In this document: positions 45,025 to 56,341 of the stretch, piece after piece
How the letters are laid out: each line of letters starts with the position of its first letter
How positions within the stretch are numbered: position 1 is the first letter of the stretch
Origin: Mytilus californianus
Taxonomy: Eukaryota > Mollusca > Bivalvia > Mytilida > Mytilidae
Assembly: GCF_021869535.1 (NCBI RefSeq)
Contig: NW_026262593.1
Location: forward strand, 58,674,318 to 58,738,317
Direction of reading: 5' to 3'
Length of the DNA: 64,000 nucleotides
Position numbers and translations under genes: made by a program
Notes under the pieces: model-generated
What the model saw: only the letters and a program-made list of their open reading frames with translations
What the model was told of the DNA's origin: nothing
Database searches by the model: none

Positions 45025-45243
45025 CTTTTCAGCACTTCTCCTCATGAACTGTTTTGCAGCATCCGACCAGATAGCAGGAACTGTCAATACCCACAATATA
45101 TCTTTCATTTCAACATCAGTCCCTCTTTTTTCCAGAATATCTAGTAAATGCGTCACTAATGCTTTGATTGCCAATGAAAATACATCTAAAGCTAGTACTT
45201 GTTTGTCCGAAATGTCATTCAAAACCATTTCATTTGTGATATG
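45025..45243 (-). CDS. HSPA12-like gene (copy 1), exon 2
   Basis: This 219-nt exon (73 codons) lies between acceptor CTTTTGCAG and donor GAAAAG|GTAAAA on the minus strand. It encodes HITNEMVLNDISDKQVLALD, then VFSLAIKALVTHLLDILEKR, then ILWVLTVPAIWSDAAKQFMR and RSAEK. Trp-Val-Leu-Thr-Val-Pro-Ala-Ile-Trp-x-Asp-Ala-Ala-Lys-Gln-Phe-Met-Arg is diagnostic for HSPA12. Both ends are phase 0, joining HNNK of exon 1 and AGIPES of exon 3. Reading beyond the donor to 44821 is intron. Confidence 0.9.
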
Positions 45244-46425
45244 CTGCAAAAGAAAAGGTAAATACGGGTGTCACATGCAAAGCAGGATCTGTTTACCATT
45301 CCAAAGTAGCAGATATCAATGGGGTTCGTTTTGCCTAGTCTTATGTTTTCTTTATAGCGTTTTGCTGACTGCTGTTTGTCTTCTCATCGTTTTCTTTTTT
45401 TTTTTTGTCATGTATTGTCGGTTTTTCTTCGACTTATGTTCGATTTATGAGTTTTGATTTTTGTTTTTTTTGGCATTATCTTCCTCTTAATTGTATCAAA
45501 ACTGCTGGCTTGTCTATGTTTCTTGAAACGAACAAACTCAGAAGAACAAAAATGAATGCGATTTATGACAGTGTAAATATGACTCTAGTCAGCTCATACA
45601 CCGAAATTAAAACATTTAAACTGATGTTGTTGCTTCTTTCTTCCAAAGCATATTTTTGAGAAAAAAATATAACCTACGTTGCACATATTCAAAACGATTA
45701 ATTCTATTACCATATTGAGAATATCGTTATGAGACATCAAACACTATATGTTTTGATCTAATAATAAAATTTTGACGAGGGCTCTGGGGATTTTAACAAA
45801 GATTTAATTATCCCTGTCTATACTTTCTGAAAATGCCATTACAAAGAAAGCTCAGAATGATCACTTGCATTCGAAATCCCATATTTAAAATCTAAAGAAA
45901 GGTTGAATTGAAAATTCGAAATTGAGAATTTGCTATGAACTCCCACATTTACTCCTTCCTGAGGACTATCACTGGTTCACTGTTAGATGGAATCAGTGAT
46001 CTACCGCTCCCCATTAATTCTAAGCAATAATTTGGTATGATAAGTATAGTCTTTTTAATTTTTACAAACCTTTAATGCTTCGAAGTGTAATAGTACTTCA
46101 AACTGAGTATCTTTTATGATGACATATTTTTAAAGTGAAATTCAATATTAGTGGTTCAGTATTCATTATAACTACAAGTACTTTTCATTTTTATTCTACA
46201 ATTTAAATATATCAAAATGTGTGTGACACCTCACGTATTGTAAGATATGCATAATAATACGTAAACAATAATAAGCCAACATGAAAACATAGGTTCTTTT
46301 TATGTTAGTTTTCTCTTTAATGCCTCGTGGATTTAAAAACTAACTGTTTTTCATTTTTTTTACTTGCCTTATTGTTATAATGTTTAATACAACTGCCTTA
46401 TTATGAGATAGTTTAACGCACTTGC
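45244..46425 (-). other. GC-AG intron 1 of HSPA12-like copy 1
   Basis: The donor is AAG|GCAAGT (46425-46420) and the acceptor CTTTTGCAG at 45244-45245. GCAAGT is the consensus for the minor GC-AG class spliced by the U2 spliceosome. It contains a retroelement tail at 45316-45480. Confidence 0.75.
45316..45480 (+). mobile_element. Retroelement 3' tail (family of 33955-34600), eroded
   Basis: CAATGGGGTTCGTTTTGCC, GTTTGTCTTCTCATCG, TTCTTCGACTTATG and TTTTTTGGCATTATCTTCC follow the order of the 19250 copy. Confidence 0.5.
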
Positions 46426-46728
46426 CTTATTATTATGTAGTTTCATTTTGAATCTGTGGAAGTAGAAGTAGTTATTCTGCTCGCCTTCCATTACTATGTC
46501 AGAAAACATATTTTCTGCATCATAACCAAAAGCCACAAATTCTTTGTTTTTGTTTAGTAACAGACATGTCGGGGTTTTCAAGGATAAAAGTGATCGCCCT
46601 CCAGCATTCCAGGCTTGGTTAGCATGGATTTTGAGAGGAGTTTCTTTAAACTCATGGCGAAAGGAAAATGCATAACCGCTATAGGTTGTACCAAAGTCCA
46701 CAGCAGCCACCAACATATGATTTGTCGT
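46426..46728 (-). CDS. HSPA12-like gene (copy 1), N-terminal ATPase exon
   Basis: The minus-strand exon of 101 codons has LVAAVDFGTTYSGYAFSFRH (phosphate-1 loop, Asp-Phe-Gly-Thr-Thr-Tyr-Ser-Gly), then ANQAWNAGGRSLLSLKTPTC, FGYDAENMFSDIV and FHRFKMKLHNNK, the N-terminal ATPase lobe of HSPA12. It ends at the GC-type donor AAG|GCAAGT. The 5' limit is uncertain: a possible acceptor (ATGTTGCAG) puts the start at 46728, but the frame also stays open to an ATG at 46776 or could begin at the Met just before LVAAVDFG. The four exons add up to about 577 residues, somewhat shorter than vertebrate HSPA12A. Confidence 0.85.
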
Positions 46729-46776
46729 CTGCAACATATCTAGGTTATGACCTTTAAAAAAATAATTCTGTATCAT

Positions 46777-49700
46777 TTATAATTCTATTGATCTATTTTT
46801 GTTTCACACTATGACTTTGTAGTGAGGAAAGTAGGTCATACTTATTTTCACTTTTCCACAGTTGTTTGTTATGCAAAATGATCTTTCATAGTTAAAACAT
46901 AATTACCTCAATCAGATGTTGTTACTGTATCTTATTTTATCCATATTTATCCTTTTATAATGTTACAATTATCCAAATTCCTACTTTCACATTTGTATAT
47001 ACACAGTCTATAGTTAGAGTATTGATTGAACTGGTCTTGCTAACGTTTTCAGAAATTATAGTTCGTTTCAAACATGTCAAATTAGAGATTTGAGTGAACA
47101 GCTAACTTTGACAGTTAAGCAGTATTTGTTATTGATGTATTTTAAACACACGGCAAGTGATTTAGAACACATTGCAACTTATTTAGAACACAATGCAACT
47201 TAATTATATTAGTTATCATAACTGTAGTTAATTATATAAGTTAATAACTGTAATTAATTATATTAGTTAATAACTGTAAATTATTATATTAGTTATAATA
47301 ACTGTAGTCAATTAGATCAGCTTTTAGTAAAGCTGCTTTTATTTATCTAAACATATCTTATTTCTATCTTTACAATGTTTGGACTTTCAAAACAGTTAAA
47401 GACTGTTACATTTAGAATTGCTATTTGCATCATATCTACCAACCACTCTTAGTATCGGTTGGCACTTCAAGGAAAATCTATCTTGTTAAAATAAAATTGG
47501 TGAAGACTTGAAATTTTACAGATCACCTTACCAATTCAAATTTACGAAACATGACAATGTCTGACACTGCAATATGTTCGTAATAAATAGTTTTTCGCAA
47601 AATGAAACAATGCGGGATTATCTCAATTAAATCTCGAATATAATCAAATTTAACAAACAAACATAGCTTTCTTAATTTCTTGAGATCAGCCAGATTTTCT
47701 ATACTTAATAACTTTTCCGTACATTTTTCTGAGAAAATCCTGGATTTTCACGAATAAGAATTAAGCCAGATAAAGTAAGATGAATAAGGATTAGTGAATA
47801 AAAGTGATTTCCGCGTGGCATACAAGGTTTAATAATTAAATTATTACGAGCGTAGCGTAGTATTGTTGAATAAGACATGAGTCCAGTCCACCAATAAACA
47901 AAAAGTGACATCATCTGTGGTACTCGAATGTAAACAGTTTAGGGGCCAATCAATAAAAAATATTTTCCAAGTCGTATATTCAAAACAAAGTAAACAACAC
48001 ATGTTTGGTTTGTTGTGGAGACTTTTTATTTCTATATTCATCAAAACTTTAAAATTATGCCGAAATTGAGTCAAATGACCTCCAGAATTTTATCATGTAT
48101 AAATCTCCACTACAGAGTTTACCACAAACAAAAATCTAAACTAAGGATCTTTTTGTAATTAGTATCCTAAACAAAACACGAATCAATAAATTTCAAATCC
48201 GTGAAGATACAAACTGATCGCGATAAAAAGAAAAGCTAGACATTGTATAGACACTGGTTGTTTGTCAGAAATCGTATGTCTTTCTTTATTCCAGACACTG
48301 AGATTAAAAGGGGAAGGATTGAGATTTCTAAATGAACCCCGCAACATGTCAAGAACCTCGTCGTGGCTGTCCTCCTTTGTATCTCAAATTTTAATGTATG
48401 TCATTTATGGGATATTGTACTCAGCAATTGGTGTATACCTTTTATTCATGTGTTTAAGATATGAATTCTTCTTTTTCTGTTCTAAATAGACCATTTGTTT
48501 TTAAGTGGTGTTTAATGCATATAATTTGTTAATCAATATTCCAAAAACCCTAGACATTTTGTGCGTTTTAAAAGCAATTATGAGAAACATTAGTTTCAAC
48601 AGATTTTTCTGTTACCTTACTTCCTCTTTGTCTCAAATAAATATTTGTATCTGTTAAAATTGATAATGGGTCCTTTACACTCTTATGACATACCTTTTAA
48701 GCTTCCTGTTTTTGTTTTATGCTGTGCTGTGTGACATGCGGAACAGCTTTCGTTCTCCAGACTGTTTAACGCATTAAAATTTAACCATATCCATTTTTTT
48801 AATCTTAATTCCCAGCATTGATTGTTGCTCAAATAGAAATAGTATGGTAGATTAATTAATAAAAAGCATTAATTGATTCTTGATCAGGGTGGTACGTGGT
48901 ACTGACGTCAGAATACATTTGCATTCTAATTTCCTAAACACAAAACATAAACATTCATCTGAGAAATTGACCAATCGACTGAAGGAACCGCAATACATTG
49001 TGGGCTACTACTATCACTTAAGAACACGTGGAATTTGGTTGAAAATTGTCATGTTTTATTGTATCTCGTAATCTCGTAATCTCATATCTAATATTTTTAT
49101 TCAGCTAATGTATTTAAGATAATGATATATATATAACATAATCTTTAATGTACTGAGATTAAAAAAAAATTAAAAAATTATCACATGCTTTAGAATTCGA
49201 TTTTTTTTAGTCTTGTTAAATTAGTTTAACAGGTTTTGTCTACTGTAACATGTATGCACTGAACCTGTGCATTCATTTTACGTGAAATAAGAAATGAAGT
49301 GACCATTGTCCAGTATAAAGGTATTCAAAGCTAGTATTTCCCAATAATTTGTTTCAAAATAGACTGCGCATTGGACGATTAAGAATAAAGAATGGTAAGC
49401 TTGGAGTCAGAAAAGTACGTGCGAGTAGAATGACATAATATGCAGAAAATCTTAGCTGATTTTATCAAGATTGGCAAATATCCTACTCCGTTAAAAGTTT
49501 CTTAAATCCCTATGTCTAAAAGAGAGGGAGATGAACTTAAAGACGTAAGATGTAAAGACGAAAACAAAACAAAACTACAACTTCTTGCAATGATTGACGA
49601 AAATATTGATGGTTTACCTACAGAACAAAAAAACATTTTGAATTAGAAAAAAATCAAAGAAACTGAAAAGCTAGGACATATGTTCTCATAGATTGTACGA

Positions 49701-50660
49701 ACAATGTCAGACAGGAATTAAGACATAACAACAGTAATTTCAATGACTAGGTGTTTTATGGTGTGTGTAGCACTTGAACATGTACAGTACCTATTTATGA
49801 ATTTGTTTATACATTCTATAGAAAGGTTATTTTTTATTATTTTGAGACTTGCTGAAATGATTAGACGCCTCTCGATTTTGAAAATATAAATGGATGTGCA
49901 TGTTATATCTGTTGGGTTTCTTTGGGCGTTTGGTTGCTGTCTAGTGAACAAATGCCTGAAATCTTAAAGTTTTTTTATGCAAAATATTATTGGGTATATG
50001 CTTCGGGTATTTCAAACACTATTTTCTTATGACAGAATCATTTATTCGTAAATCAGAGCATATAACAAATACTTTGTATCATGGTCTGTAAATGTAAACA
50101 TAAAAGAAGTAAAAGTAAGATGAATTGTTTTCCGGCAATATGTCGAAATTTGTATTGTATGACAGTAGAAAACACATGTTCTCGGTTAATTGTAAAAACG
50201 TAGTAGTCCATCATGCATTTCAACCCATTCAGTGCATTGGTTAATTACCCAGGTCAATGTTTTTGGGATGTTATGTAAACAAATATGTATATTGCCGAGA
50301 TCCTTCGTATGCACATTTATGTATATCCATATAAGGTAGTGTAATCGACCTATTAATAAACATGTTTAAATGTCCTAATTCGTCAAGGACATAAAACGAT
50401 CTTAATATCAAAACAAATACCTGGTAGATAATATCTGAAGTATTTTTAATGGACCTAATAAAGTGTAACATGTCAGGGTAGATCTAATTTTGCGCTTCTC
50501 TCCCAACCGGGCCTGAAATCCGGACTTTTCAAACTTTTTTCCGGCAACACTTCTGTGCATTAAAAACAAACCTCTTGTCCTCCTTTCACTTCAGCTAATA
50601 ACAATCAGCTTTCATTTCGGGTTGTGTAACCTTTTCATAGGTGGTGAACAATGACCATTC
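46777..50660. other. Region between the HSPA12 copies, left part
   Basis: No gene is supported; it may hold the promoter and 5' UTR of copy 1. A small tandem repeat lies at 47201-47310. The rest is AT-rich without a recognised element. Confidence 0.45.
47161..47310 (+). repeat. Short tandem repeat with internal palindrome
   Basis: A 20-bp unit (TTTAGAACACA(A/T)TGCAACTT) occurs twice, followed by four units of about 27 bp built on TTAATTATATTAGTTAATAA then CTGTA. Each contains an AGTTA...TAACT dyad. Confidence 0.75.
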
Positions 50661-50661
50661 G

Positions 50662-50662
<1 letters not shown>

Positions 50663-50731
<69 letters not shown>
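50663..50731. repeat. (AT)n microsatellite
   Basis: About 35 AT units, directly preceding the palindrome at 50733. Confidence 0.95.
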
Positions 50732-50732
<1 letters not shown>

Positions 50733-50735
<3 letters not shown>

Positions 50736-50867
50736 AGTACGTCTGAACCAGTGACAACTCTACGACAGATTTTATCCATCTGATTGTTTTCAGCCTTGTA
50801 TCACCATCACTGGTGATCCGATGGATAAAATCTGTCGTAGAGTTGTCACTGGTTCAGACGTACTTAT
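50733..50867. repeat. Perfect 48-bp inverted repeat with 39-nt loop
   Basis: The arm 50733-50780 begins ATAAGTACGTCTGAACCAGT and ends TTTTATCCATC. It is exactly inverted at 50820-50867. The loop contains a second small hairpin (ATCACC ... GGTGAT). It directly abuts an (AT)n tract. Confidence 0.9.
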
Positions 50868-51045
50868 AATATAATTATTTCTGTGACTGCATCCTACATT
50901 AATTCGTAAGATCCTCTACGATAGATAATTCAGTTGATCTGTAATATTCCATCTTCATGCCTTATATATCATGTACTGTGTTACGACGCTAGATAAAAAC
51001 TAACAAGGAAAGGTAACAACCGGCCACCGAAAGCTTGATTTTTGT

Positions 51046-51200
51046 CGGGTCTAGGTGGTCGAGTGGTCAAGCGCGTCGGGCATAGTGCAAGGCGATTTGG
51101 TGCCACGATATCTCAGTAGCATGAGTTCGAATCCCGGCCAGGGAAGGACAAAAAATTTGCTTCCGCAAATTTATAGATCGAACATTGTTGGGCTGTTATT
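51046..51200 (+). mobile_element. tRNA-derived SINE
   Basis: GGGTCTAGGTGGTCGAGTGG gives a box A-like start and GAGTTCGAATCCCGG a box B about 60 nt later, a Leu/Ser-type spacing. A short body follows, then an (AT)n tract from 51210. It is not a functional tRNA gene. Confidence 0.7.
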
Positions 51201-51230
51201 TAGACGAATTATATATATATATATATATAT

Positions 51231-51790
51231 ATAGATTGCCTAACAATGTAATTTTAACACACTATTTAGTATGTAAATATAAGAATGTTTAAAATATTTA
51301 CAAAATGATGAAAATAAACGCAATATTTCGCTAGACTAACTAGCTTTATCAAGCGTGCATCTATCCAGGTGAAATCGGATGTAGATGATAAGAAACTTTT
51401 GCAGCTCAATGTATATGTTGCACTTGAATTTAGCTGCCTTGAAAATAATACATAATTTGGATGAAGTTCAAGATTTTTACAAAATTGGTAGTTGAAGTTA
51501 GCAACGTCCATTGGCCATTGCTAACTTCAACTACCAATTTTGTAAAAATCTTGAACTTCATCCAAATTATGTATTATTTTCAAGGCAGCTAAATTCAAGT
51601 GCAACATATACATTGAGCTGCAAAAGTTTCTTATCATCTACATCCGATTTCACCTGGATAGATGCACGCTTGATAAAGCTAGTTAGTCTAGCGAAATATT
51701 GCGTTTATTTTCATCATTTGTAAATATTTTAAACATTCTTATATTTACATACTAAATAGTGTGTTAAAATTACATTGTTAGGCAATCTAT
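51231..51790. repeat. Near-perfect 274-bp palindrome of a PLE 3' region
   Basis: The left arm 51231-51504 and right arm 51518-51790 are inverted copies differing by one base in a T-run, with a 13-nt spacer. Both arms translate identically (for example NFNYQFCKNLELHPNYVLFS), which shows recency, not coding. The same sequence recurs at 59938-60222 and 60680-60965, where it follows a PLE endonuclease, so it is PLE 3' sequence. The right arm continues to about 51880 and ends at (AT)n. Confidence 0.88.
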
Positions 51791-51878
51791 AATTTTATTT
51801 GTGTAATTGAATTAATCTCTGTACTGATTAATCCACACTCCCATAGATTTGTATGTCATGTGCTGCTATTTATAGGCA

Positions 51879-51883
<5 letters not shown>

Positions 51884-51926
<43 letters not shown>
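51884..51926. repeat. (AT)n microsatellite
   Basis: About 20 AT units at the end of the PLE-derived repeat. Confidence 0.95.
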
Positions 51927-51929
<3 letters not shown>

Positions 51930-52123
51930 ATTGATGGATTGTTGTTAAATTTATTTGTTATTGACTCTGTTCTCTTTATTTATAAGATATCAAGGTTGTA
52001 TTATGTGGAATGTAAATAAAAATTAGCCTGCTACAGTTGGCTGTAATGTACCTAATGTGCGCTATCGATTCAAAATGTTGACAATATCGTAAGATGATTA
52101 TGATGTTATTGTCTTTATATATA

Positions 52124-53440
52124 CAGTCCGCCAAAAGTTAAGCACCACCTAAATATAACTAGCAATATTTTTTTAACTATTGCGAAAAAAATATTAATAT
52201 TTGGTGTTATGAATTACCTATAACATACACTAAGAAAATTCATTACGACCAAAAAAAAATAAACTCCGATATACACGCCAAGCAATTTTTTATTAAAGGT
52301 CATCTGCACTTTTTCGAATACACTGTTTCGATGCCTTTAAATCATCTTCCTACTGTCCCGCGCACAGGTGAAATTTGACCTTCACCAAGTCACTGTGAAA
52401 TATGGCAAGGGGTAAGTTATATGTGACTGAACCTTGACAAGCAATTGACATGTTAAATGCCGGTAGGAGCACTAGTTGCATAGGTAACCATTTCAATGTT
52501 AAACACATCGTCATTGTCAGATTTTTAAAACGTCATGTTGACACAGGAACTGTAAATGATAGACCGAGATCCGGAAGACCCCGTTTAACTACCGATCGTG
52601 ATGACAGACTCCTTATTGGTTGTGCTAAAGCCAACCCATTTACTCCTGCCCCACAACTCAGACACCACTGGCGTCAAGATGGTCATGTTAGTGTTCGAAC
52701 ATTGGTCCGTCGACTTCATAGAGGCTACCTAAGAGCACGTCGTGTTGTCAAGAGACCTGCCATAATAGCCAGGCACCGTATAATCAGGTTTCAAAGGGCT
52801 AATGACCATCGACGCTGAAACATGAGAAGCTGGCAAAATGTTCATTGGTCAAATGAGAGTCAGTTCCTGTTACGACCAATAGACGGCAGAATACGAGTTT
52901 GTCGTGGAAATAAAACTGCAAATGACCAAAACAACATTTGCCTAACGACTGCATACGTTGCTGGTGGTGTTACAGTATGGGGTTTCTTTTCATACTGTTG
53001 TAAGGTGGGTATGCATATTCTGCAGGGTAACAAGAACGAACAGACATACAGTGATTTTGTGCTTAGAAACATTGTAGTCCCTCATTTTGATAATCCTCCA
53101 CTTGCTTCAAGACCCTTGTGCATGTACGACAATGCTAGACCACACAGGGCAAGGATTGTAACCGAGTACAAAGAGTACAAAGAGCAAGAAGCCATTGACA
53201 CTATCTTTTGGCCTTCCATGTCTCCAGACATGAACCTTATCGAACATGTCTGGGATGCCATTGGCAGAAATCTCAATCGCAGAGATCCACCTTTGCAAAA
53301 TCTTAACGATTTAAGAAGTGCAATTGTTGCTGAATCGAATACATTTGCTCAACTAAAGTTCAGAAGGCTTGTACAGAGTTTGAGACTCCGTGTTATGGAA
53401 CTGTACCTGAAAAGAGGGTGTTACACATCCTATTGACTCA
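52124..53440 (+). mobile_element. Tc1/mariner element, 3' end missing
   Basis: A 5' terminal repeat-like start, CAGTCCGCCAAAAGTTAAGC (from 52126), lies 275 bp before the transposase start codon. The expected inverted copy after the gene was not found up to 53640, so the right end is lost or diverged. Confidence 0.7.
52402..53436 (+). pseudogene. Tc1-type transposase with two in-frame TGA stops
   Basis: A single frame of 345 codons, the usual Tc1 length, runs from ATG 52402 to the stop at 53434. It has TGA at 52435 and at 52816 (where Trp is expected in RR-W-NMRSW). N-terminal helix-turn-helix: DMLNAGRSTSCIGNHFNV, followed by the linker GRPRLT. Catalytic region: HWSNESQF, in which the first catalytic Asp of the usual SDES is Asn; CMYDNARPHRA with the second Asp; and PDMNLIEHVWD with the Glu. 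Two stops and the Asp-to-Asn change make it inactive, but the frame is otherwise intact, so it died recently. Confidence 0.88.
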
Positions 53441-53639
53441 AATATTGACATTAAATTTGCCGAACATACCAAAGATTATTTGTAGAGACTTTTAATGATA
53501 TTGAGTGATTAATTGTTGTAAAAAAATAAAATCACAGTGAAACTTAAATTCCGTTTCTCATTTGTGTAATTTTCACTATTTCTATGAACGCAAATTTCAA
53601 ATGCATAGAACCTGCATACGTAAACAAACTTAAGTCTAC

Positions 53640-54308
53640 GGTTTGCTTATGGTTTTAAGAACATCAGTTGTTCGACCTGCTAGTCAAATGCGTTTTGTTA
53701 AAATATAATTTTTAACTTTTTTGGTCTTTTGGAAAATGTTGTTTGTGCTGTATTTAGACCCCTCTACCAAGAAATTTGTTGTCATGCACACGTATAAAAA
53801 TTACGGTTTTTATCCAACGCAATCATAGGTTTGAACGTTGTTTTCAATTTAGACTTGTTTATACTTATTCGTTTGGGCTTGTATTATATTTTCCTTTGGG
53901 TTTGTATGATCCGTCTTCTATTTCACTCTTCAAAATTCAAGAGTCTATCCTAAATTAAGGTAAATTATATGGCCTTCCAAATACCGTTTCGATTCCTAAC
54001 ATCAGTGAAGAGACATTAATTGTCGAAATCCGGATATGGTGTTCTAATTTTTGCACCTTTTGTTTGCGATATATCGCAAGTTTATTGTTCTCTGTTTTGG
54101 TATTAAATTAATAGTTAAGATCCATTTTGTTACATCTGGTTATCCGTTTATTTGGCAATCGCCAATGGCAGTCAGCAGAGTTTAAGAACATCCGTTGTTC
54201 GACCTGCTAGTCAAATGCGTATTGTTAAAATGTACTTTTTTTTCACTTTTTCGGTTTTTATCCATCGCAATCATAGGTTTGAACGTTGTTTTCAATTTAG
54301 ACTTGTAT
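53640..54308 (+). repeat. Hammerhead-bearing repeat: one unit plus a truncated second unit
   Basis: The first unit (from TTAAGAACATCAGTTGTTCG near 53655 to 54140) is followed by the start of a second (TTTATTTGGCAATCGCCAAT, 54147), which breaks off at a (TA)n tract near 54303. The same arrangement of full unit, partial unit and (TA)n occurs at 58897-59716. Confidence 0.75.
53996..54042 (+). ncRNA. Hammerhead-like motif with damaged core
   Basis: Same as the motif at 59296 except that the core reads GTGAAGA instead of CTGAAGA. C3 of the hammerhead core is G here, which should abolish cleavage. Stem II (GACA/TGTC), GAAA and stem I are kept. Confidence 0.5.
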
Positions 54309-55095
54309 ATATGTATATATATATATATATACAGTTTTGCCATACCATAACACGGCTATTTTAGTGAATATTGGTGAATACTTTCCATCGTAGAATAGTA
54401 ATGACACTGGCATTCTTGTTAATTGTAATATTTTTTTCTGAAAACAGTGTTTACCGATATTTGTGAAAAACAATGTCAATATATCAATATATTAAATCCT
54501 GAATGTCTTTAAAACTCTGTCATTAAATAACACGATAACATAATAGGTTGTGTATCTTTAAGCAAATTTACTTGTATCTTTAGTTAAATTTACATTTGTA
54601 CAGGTCTTTTCCCTCGATCGATCTGTATGCGATTTAAAACACAACTTGAAATGATAACAGGTCAACAAAATTATATAACTTATGTGTATTGATCAATAAA
54701 AGCCGCCTTGAATTTTACGTCACATTTAGATTGTTTGTCTCCAAAAATTCAGTTTGGCTTATAAAACTGAGTTTTAAATCGTCAAATTGTAAGAAGACTG
54801 GTACAAAATAATTATGCGTTTTCTCCAAATTGAATAGAAAAACAAAGGATATGGGGTATCCATCCATGACAAAAATCAGTATATGCACAGCAAAAAAACA
54901 CACAAAAAGCAAAGGAACAGCGCTTTATTGTAGTTCTTTATCTCAAAGCCTCAGTGAGGCCCTCAACACGGAGCACAAAAACTCTCACCTCGCTACAAGT
55001 TTAAGACGGACCCTAGCACTGGCTTGAGCGGAATTCTTTGGGAAAAAAAATTGGATAGACTTTGTAAGATGTAACACCACCTAATTGGGCCCGGT
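54309..55095. other. Intergenic, starts with a short (TA)n
   Basis: A (TA)n tract lies at 54305-54330. No gene or recognised element in the rest. Confidence 0.45.
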
Positions 55096-55097
55096 CA

Positions 55098-55358
55098 AAA
55101 AAGAAGGAACCTCTGGCCTTTGTTAGTCTTGTATCATTTTTAATTTTAGTTTCTTGTGTATAATTTGGAGTTTAGTATGACGTCCATTATCACTGAACTA
55201 GTATACACATTTGTTTAGGGGCCAGCTGAAGGACGCCTCCGGGTGCGGGAGTTTCTCGCTGCATTGAAGACCCATTGGTGGCCTTCGGCTGTTGTCTGCT
55301 CTATGGTCGGGTTGTTGTCTCTTTGACACATTCCCCATTTCCATTCTCAATTTTATAT
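55098..55358 (+). mobile_element. PLE 3' tail (family of 11335-12715)
   Basis: CCTTTGTTAGTCTTGTA, GGGGCCAGCTGAAGGACGCC, CGGGTTGTTGTCTCTTTGA and CCATTTCCATTCTCAATTTT match the end of the copy at 12.7 kb. Confidence 0.75.
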
Positions 55359-55559
55359 TTTATTAATTAAATTTAATTTAGATAAAATACACAATTTGAC
55401 ATGAACATATTAATACAATTGAATTATTCATAGGATCCGAAAACAAGCTTCTTAAACAGTATTTCAATTTAGGTACATTGTACCTATACATGTATTACTA
55501 TATGTGTCCTCTTTATATTGAAAACATATTTCTGTCTAACATTCACTATTAGTTAGTTT

Positions 55560-55735
55560 CTAGAGTGAAAGATACCAAAGGGTAAAATCATAAGTTGAAA
55601 ATAAACTGACAACGCCATGGCTAAAAAAAGAAAAAGACCAACACACAAACAACAGTACACAAAACACAACATAGAAAACTAAATACTGAGCAACGCGAAC
55701 GCGGGAGTAATCTCAGGTGCTCTGGCACAGGTAAA
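55560..55735 (-). mobile_element. Retroelement 3' tail (family of 33955-34600)
   Basis: AAAGATACCAAAGGG, GACAACGCCATGGCTAAAAA and TAATCTCAGGTGCTCTGG follow the order of the inverted tail copies at 34.0 and 36.5 kb. Confidence 0.65.
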
Positions 55736-55751
55736 TTGTGCAGCAAAATAA

Positions 55752-55935
55752 AATTGAGAATGGAAATGGGGAATGTGTCAAAGAAACAACAACCCGACCA
55801 TAGAGCAGACAACAGCCGAAGGCCACCAATAGGTCTTCAATGCAGCGAGAAACTCCCGCACCCGGAGGCGTCCTTCAGCTGGCCCCTAAACAAATATGTA
55901 TACTAGTTCAGTGATAATGGACGTCATACTAAACT
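55752..55935 (-). mobile_element. PLE 3' tail, inverted copy of 55098-55358
   Basis: Reverse complement of the tail (AATTGAGAATGGAAATGG at 55750 through GGCGTCCTTCAGCTGGCCCC). With 55098-55358 it makes an inverted pair around a different tail. Confidence 0.75.
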
Positions 55936-56341
55936 CATTGATTTGATACATGATTTGATAAATATCAGGCAATCCAATAAAACTGACCATTTTAAAGGTT
56001 TATATATTATCAAATTCTTTTCCACTCATGCCTTGATATCCATTTAGGTACCTACTGAACTAAGCTTATGTCTTTTTTTTATTCAAGTTTAGAATCTTTT
56101 CTTCTTAGCTGCTAATATTAGTAGCAACACGTGACCAAAATGCATAATTTCACGCATGCCCTAGTATGAAATCCAAAGATCGGTATATAGATCACAGAAA
56201 TAATAAAAGACCAACTAAGAAAATATGTGTTTATAAAATCCAAATATTTCCAAATGATTTAAAACTTTTCATAGATTTATAGACAAAGGCCTTTCATATA
56301 TGTGTAGTTCTTTTTTAAACATCACTGTCATTCTCTTTGTT

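Noticed and set aside
51046-51150. tRNA gene (box A and box B present)
   Set aside because: No acceptor-stem closure and a SINE body and tail follow; the same applies to 3009-3241 and 9713-10066.
51266-51723. Two identical 70-80-residue frames on opposite strands
   Set aside because: They come from the two arms of a palindrome of PLE 3' UTR sequence; no protein family is recognised.
52435-52818. TGA codons in the Tc1 transposase as possible recoding
   Set aside because: The second replaces Trp and the element has no SECIS-like structure; the catalytic Asp is also lost. Plain decay.
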